From JAZNBI01 sp045586995 (GTDB lineage Bacteria > Bacillota > Clostridia > Oscillospirales > CAG-272): a stretch of 8,992 nucleotides of DNA. The stretch covers positions 1-8,992 of the forward strand of contig JAZNBI010000134.1 in the NCBI GenBank assembly GCA_045586995.1, given 5' to 3'. Within the stretch, counting starts at the first letter, position 1, and each line of letters begins with the position of its first letter. This document shows, in pieces, positions 6,634-8,992 of the stretch. The position numbers were made by a program, and so were the translations under genes. The notes under the pieces are model-generated. The model was not told the origin of the DNA and ran no database searches. It worked only from the letters and a program-made list of their open reading frames with translations.

Positions 6634-7497
6634 ATGAAACTGTACTATCATAATTCTTATTTAAATTTATTATTTGATTCAAATTTTCATACAAAAATTT
6701 ACCGGTATTTTGAAAACTGCATTTTAAATGATGTTATGCAGATTCAGCTGTATGATGATTATATAAGTGAAAATTTTACAGATGATGATTATGTATATTA
6801 TCCTATCACTTTAATTAAAAAGAAAGGCACAGATATTCACTGGATACGATGGAAGAAAAATGCCGAATCACTTATAGATTTCTATAAAAAAGTCGGCGAT
6901 GTAGAGAGTGCGAATAATAATGTTCCGTCATCATTCAAAAACAGAATTAGTGAAAGAGTATTTTATTTTGACAGAAAACAGTCATTTCCGTTTCAATATG
7001 ATTATAGATGGGAAACAACATGTAAATTTGTGAATAAAGGTTACTATGAACACATTGATTATATGCTGGATAAACATATTGAACAGCAACTGCTTGATGA
7101 CATGGCGTATCAACTTACGCAAGAAATTATTGCACTTTCACCTCGAGAAGGAATAATTAAAGAGGATTTCAACTTCTTTTTGCCTTCATCTGCATATAAA
7201 TCTCCGGTTTACCGAGAAAAAGCCAATAGATGGTTCTTTCCCATCGGTATTCGTGACCATTATGCGGTAGACCTCAATATATGGGTTTCTTCGCCAAACA
7301 GAATATCAGGCGGCGTGGAAAAGCTCGATATAAAGATTTGTGAAAGTATTGACAAATCGATAGTTGAGGATTGTTTTGCAGATATTATCAAAGAAGGGTG
7401 GAAACCCACAAATAGTATTATGGAATTTACGCCGAAAACGATTACCGAATATTTAAAATCCAGACCGGCAAAGAGGTGTAAAGTCCATTTTGTGTAA
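6634..7497 (+). CDS. unrecognised 287-aa soluble protein, co-transcribed with the GLUG/uL15-like gene
   Basis: I do not recognise this family. The protein has no signal peptide or membrane segment, so it should be cytoplasmic. It is rich in Tyr, Phe, Asp and Lys, with tyrosine/acidic clusters at 38-57 (QLYDDYISENFTDDDYVYYP). Other features are an HWIRWKK motif (69-75), a QYDYRWE stretch (121-127), an acidic/amphipathic helix around 138-168, an RWFFPIGIRDHY segment (199-210) and a basic C-terminus (RPAKRCKVHF). I see no nucleotide-binding, metal-binding or helix-turn-helix pattern. The ATG lies 4 nt after the preceding stop and has no Shine-Dalgarno, since the upstream sequence is almost all A and T, so translation probably depends on coupling to the 880-aa gene. 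The shared promoter (3927) and the terminator behind it suggest a dedicated two-gene unit; the partner's cytoplasmic tail is the natural interaction candidate (inference). Confidence 0.75.
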   Translation: MKLYYHNSYLNLLFDSNFHTKIYRYFENCILNDVMQIQLYDDYISENFTDDDYVYYPITLIKKKGTDIHWIRWKKNAESLIDFYKKVGDVESANNNVPSSFKNRISERVFYFDRKQSFPFQYDYRWETTCKFVNKGYYEHIDYMLDKHIEQQLLDDMAYQLTQEIIALSPREGIIKEDFNFFLPSSAYKSPVYREKANRWFFPIGIRDHYAVDLNIWVSSPNRISGGVEKLDIKICESIDKSIVEDCFADIIKEGWKPTNSIMEFTPKTITEYLKSRPAKRCKVHFV

Positions 7498-7522
7498 ATT
7501 GTATCGTTGTTTAGTCAACTCT

Positions 7523-7604
7523 CAATCAAAAAAGCAAAAGGACACTCTGCAAGGGACACCTACCATAAAGCAGGTAGGTGTCCCTTGGCATTTTTTGTTG
7601 ATTG
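7523..7604 (+). terminator. large hairpin terminator, possibly bidirectional
   Basis: The core is a 14-bp perfect stem, AAGGGACACCTACC (7551-7564) with GGTAGGTGTCCCTT (7573-7586), loop 7565-7572, followed after GGCA by six T (7591-7596). TGC (7548-7550) can extend the stem with GCA (7588-7590) across a bulged G. Further out CAATCAA (7523-7529) pairs with TTGATTG (7598-7604), and A runs face T runs, so the minus strand also carries a T-rich end. It closes the two-gene unit and lies just before the tnpV promoter; the outer right arm overlaps that promoter's upstream region. Confidence 0.8.
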
Positions 7605-7606
7605 GT

Positions 7607-7635
7607 TTGGATGCGAGAATGAATTGTAGTAAAAT
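7607..7635 (+). promoter_or_regulatory. probable promoter of tnpV
   Basis: TTGGAT (7607-7612) and TAAAAT (7630-7635) with a 17-bp spacer, 28 bp before the tnpV ATG. It is less perfect than the other promoters here but the spacing is ideal and the preceding hairpin isolates it from upstream transcription. Confidence 0.6.
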
Positions 7636-7662
7636 CAAAATCTAATTTTGGAGGATACTACA

Positions 7663-8046
7663 ATGAAAAATAACTTTAATTCTCTTTATGAAAATCTCGG
7701 TGGAACTTATCGCGAGGAAAACGGACACTTTATACCCGATGTTGCACTTCCCGAACAGACCTATTATCAAATCGGCAAGTACGGGCTGATGCACCTTGAT
7801 TACATCAAACAACATCGTCGCGGAAGGTACACAACGCTATTGACCGAGGGCAAGTTGAATGCTCGGTTGCACGAAATCGACCTTGAAGCAAATAAAATGC
7901 TTGAAACCATCATCTCCCGCTTCGCTACCAAAAGAGGTATTGACGAGAACTTGAAAGCTCGCGATATGCTCCGTTGGGTTGCCGAGATGAACAACATCAA
8001 AGCAAGCGCGGAAGAAATCGTTTTGCAGGAGGTGGTGTTGGTATGA
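7663..8046 (+). CDS. tnpV: transposon-encoded protein TnpV
   Basis: Small protein of 127 aa of the TnpV family, named after an accessory gene of Tn4451-like elements of Clostridium and widespread in integrative elements of gut Firmicutes. Its biochemical role is not established. Family hallmarks visible: the N-terminal LGGTY (12-16), the proline-containing ALPEQ (28-32), IGKYG (37-41), the basic segment QHRRGRY (50-56), LLTEGKLNARLHEID (59-73), and the C-terminal DMLRWVAEMNNIKASAEEIV (101-120). Length fits the family. The start is ATG 7663, with GGAGG (7650-7654) 8 nt upstream; a TTG five codons earlier lies within that site. The stop overlaps the next start in ATGA (8043-8046). No transposase or recombinase is nearby, so the gene is either a relic or a stand-alone copy. 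Codon composition looks richer in G+C than the preceding 287-aa gene, consistent with transfer. Confidence 0.9.
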   Translation: MKNNFNSLYENLGGTYREENGHFIPDVALPEQTYYQIGKYGLMHLDYIKQHRRGRYTTLLTEGKLNARLHEIDLEANKMLETIISRFATKRGIDENLKARDMLRWVAEMNNIKASAEEIVLQEVVLV

Positions 8047-8309
8047 AGTCAATTATCAATGAACTGTGGCACGGAAATATTATACCGAAAGAAGATAGCC
8101 GAACCAACTCCAAGGAAATGAAAGAACTGCTTGGCTATATGTCAAGGCATCACGAGGACTTGGAGAAAAGCTTCTCTGACGAGCAGAAAGAGGTGTTTGA
8201 GAAGTTCCACGATTGTTGGAGCGAATATATGAGTTTGGCGGAAGCATCCATATTTGAATACGCTTTCAAGCTCGGGATGCAGATTGCCATTGAAACATTA
8301 ACTGAATAA
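8043..8309 (+). CDS. DUF6809-type small protein
   Basis: Protein of 88 aa that resembles the DUF6809 family of unknown function, commonly found beside tnpV or on mobile elements in Clostridia. Visible hallmarks are the N-terminus MKSIINELWHGNIIP (1-15), a central helical, charged stretch (25-58, DLEKSFSDEQKEVFEKF), and a C-terminal FEYAFKLGMQIAIETL (71-86), which corresponds to the family's F..GF.LG..L motif. It is predicted all-helical and cytoplasmic. The start overlaps the tnpV stop by 4 nt (ATGA), and AGGAGG (8027-8032) lies 10 nt upstream inside tnpV, so the two genes form a tightly coupled operon. An in-frame start 23 codons earlier would lie deep inside tnpV and lacks a ribosome site. 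Family recognition is from memory of the pattern, so moderately sure. Confidence 0.8.
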   Translation: MKSIINELWHGNIIPKEDSRTNSKEMKELLGYMSRHHEDLEKSFSDEQKEVFEKFHDCWSEYMSLAEASIFEYAFKLGMQIAIETLTE

Positions 8310-8315
8310 CCAACG

Positions 8316-8350
8316 AGGGCTGATAGAAGAAAAACTGTCAGCCCTTATAG
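8316..8350 (+). terminator. hairpin after the tnpV-DUF6809 pair
   Basis: AGGGCTGATAG (8316-8326) pairs with CTGTCAGCCCT (8335-8345) over 11 bp including one U-G, loop AAGAAAAA. It starts 7 nt after the stop codon. Only a short, interrupted T tract follows (TTATAG), so it may be a weak terminator or an mRNA 3'-end protector. Confidence 0.65.
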
Positions 8351-8359
8351 CTTGAACGG

Positions 8360-8388
8360 TTGAAAAATTCACAACAATATGATATAAT
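8360..8388 (+). promoter_or_regulatory. sigma-A type promoter of the cytidine deaminase gene
   Basis: TTGAAA (8360-8365), 17 bp, TATAAT (8383-8388). Predicted start is about 8395, giving a leader of about 34 nt with AAGGAG (8417-8422) as ribosome site. It shows that the deaminase is transcribed independently of the tnpV pair. Confidence 0.85.
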
Positions 8389-8428
8389 TAACTCATCGAT
8401 AAATAAGAATTTGACGAAGGAGAAGCTT

Positions 8429-8824
8429 ATGGAGAAGATTTGGACTAAAATGTATGAAGCCGCAAAAGCAGTTTTGAACGAGCGTAGAATTTCAGAATAT
8501 GTTACCTGCGGAGAAGTCTCTGCCGCAGTCCTTTCAAAGTCGGGGAAAATATATACGGGTGTTTGTATCGACACCTGCTCAACACTGGGTATTTGCGCTG
8601 AGAGAAATGCTATTTTTAATATGATTACTAATGGCGAACAAGAGATCGACAAGGTATTATGTATCCTTCCCGATGGTTCAAGCGGCGCACCTTGTGGCGC
8701 TTGTCGAGAACTTATGGTTCAACTTATGGCAGGAAAATATCATGATGTTGAAATAATGCTTGATTATGCCACGGGTCGTACCATAAAACTCGGTGAGATA
8801 ACTCCTGAATGGTGGATTAAGTAA
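8429..8824 (+). CDS. cdd: cytidine deaminase family protein
   Basis: Zinc-dependent hydrolytic deaminase of 131 aa in the cytidine/blasticidin-S deaminase superfamily. The likely reaction is (deoxy)cytidine + water to (deoxy)uridine + ammonia in pyrimidine salvage, in the cytoplasm, usually as a tetramer. The active site is complete: CAERNAI (56-62) gives zinc ligand C56 and proton shuttle E58, and PCGACRE (88-94) gives ligands C89 and C92. The C-terminus LGEITPEWW matches the GELLP-type end of the family. The start is ATG 8429 with AAGGAG 6 nt upstream; the in-frame ATG at 8366 or earlier positions fall within the promoter. The active-site context differs slightly from classical Cdd (CAERNA instead of CAERTA, PCGACRE instead of PCGACRQ), so a related substrate such as a modified cytosine nucleoside is possible. 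It lies beside a mobile-element gene pair but has its own promoter and terminator. Confidence 0.88.
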   Translation: MEKIWTKMYEAAKAVLNERRISEYVTCGEVSAAVLSKSGKIYTGVCIDTCSTLGICAERNAIFNMITNGEQEIDKVLCILPDGSSGAPCGACRELMVQLMAGKYHDVEIMLDYATGRTIKLGEITPEWWIK

Positions 8825-8903
8825 ATTCCAATTTGTCGGGATAGTAAAAATAAGCCTTATACGCACAATTCAAATATAACAGAGGTCTGTTCTAAAAGTT
8901 ATG

Positions 8904-8933
8904 CCCTCGTTCCGAAATGGAGCGAGGGATTTT
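8904..8933 (+). terminator. terminator downstream of the cytidine deaminase
   Basis: CCCTCGTTCC (8904-8913) pairs with GGAGCGAGGG (8919-8928) over 10 bp with one T-G pair, loop GAAAT, followed by ATTTT. It lies 79 nt after the deaminase stop; the stretch between (8825-8903) holds no ORF or motif I can support. Confidence 0.8.
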
Positions 8934-8943
8934 ATCTATATTC

Positions 8944-8972
8944 TTGAGTAGTTCATAAAATTGTGATATAAT
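8944..8972 (+). promoter_or_regulatory. promoter reading out of the right edge
   Basis: TTGAGT (8944-8949), 17 bp, TATAAT (8967-8972). It lies directly behind the deaminase terminator and points to the right, so another plus-strand transcription unit should start beyond base 8992; no start codon for it is in the window. Confidence 0.7.
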
Positions 8973-8992
8973 ATACTAAAAATACTGAGAAA

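Noticed and set aside
7523..7604. MITE-like insertion
   Set aside because: The outer arms are inverted repeats, but flanking bases show no target-site duplication; a terminator explains the position between two transcription units.

Overview
The window reads as a low-G+C, AT-rich chromosomal segment from a Gram-positive anaerobe, most likely class Clostridia (Oscillospiraceae/Ruminococcaceae or Lachnospiraceae type). The basis is strong GGAGG-type ribosome sites, near-consensus sigma-A promoters all with 17-bp spacers, a SpoIIIE/FtsK translocase within about 1 kb of rpsO, and several families typical of gut Clostridia (split TauE/SafE pair, GLUG/uL15-like membrane protein, TnpV, DUF6809).

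Left part, minus strand (1-985): the 5' end of rpsO (ribosomal protein S15) runs off the left edge. It is preceded by a strong promoter and a leader of about 100 nt with a candidate autoregulatory fold that can cover the Shine-Dalgarno. Behind it, on the same strand, are two tandem small membrane proteins that together make one TauE/SafE-type anion exporter.

Centre, plus strand (1026-3905): a promoter, a complete ftsK/spoIIIE DNA translocase gene and a very strong terminator (23-bp perfect stem, TACG loop).

Right of centre, plus strand (3927-7604): a second strong promoter drives a two-gene unit. The first gene encodes an 880-aa secreted/single-pass membrane protein with extracellular GLUG-like repeats and a large cytoplasmic tail ending in a region that resembles ribosomal protein uL15. 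The second gene, starting 4 nt later without a ribosome site, encodes a 287-aa soluble protein that I do not recognise. A large hairpin terminator closes the unit. This pair is the least explained part of the window.

Right end, plus strand (7607-8992): a short accessory patch holds tnpV overlapping a DUF6809-type gene by 4 nt, then a hairpin, then a promoter and a cytidine-deaminase-family gene, a terminator, and an outward promoter whose gene lies beyond the edge. tnpV marks past mobile-element activity, but no transposase, recombinase or attachment site is visible.

I see no tRNA, rRNA or CRISPR array and no complete mobile element. No stretch over 300 bases lacks a gene. I did not find a clear new defence or biosynthetic system; the best candidates for undescribed biology are the membrane GLUG/uL15-like protein with its unknown partner, and the rpsO leader pseudoknot.
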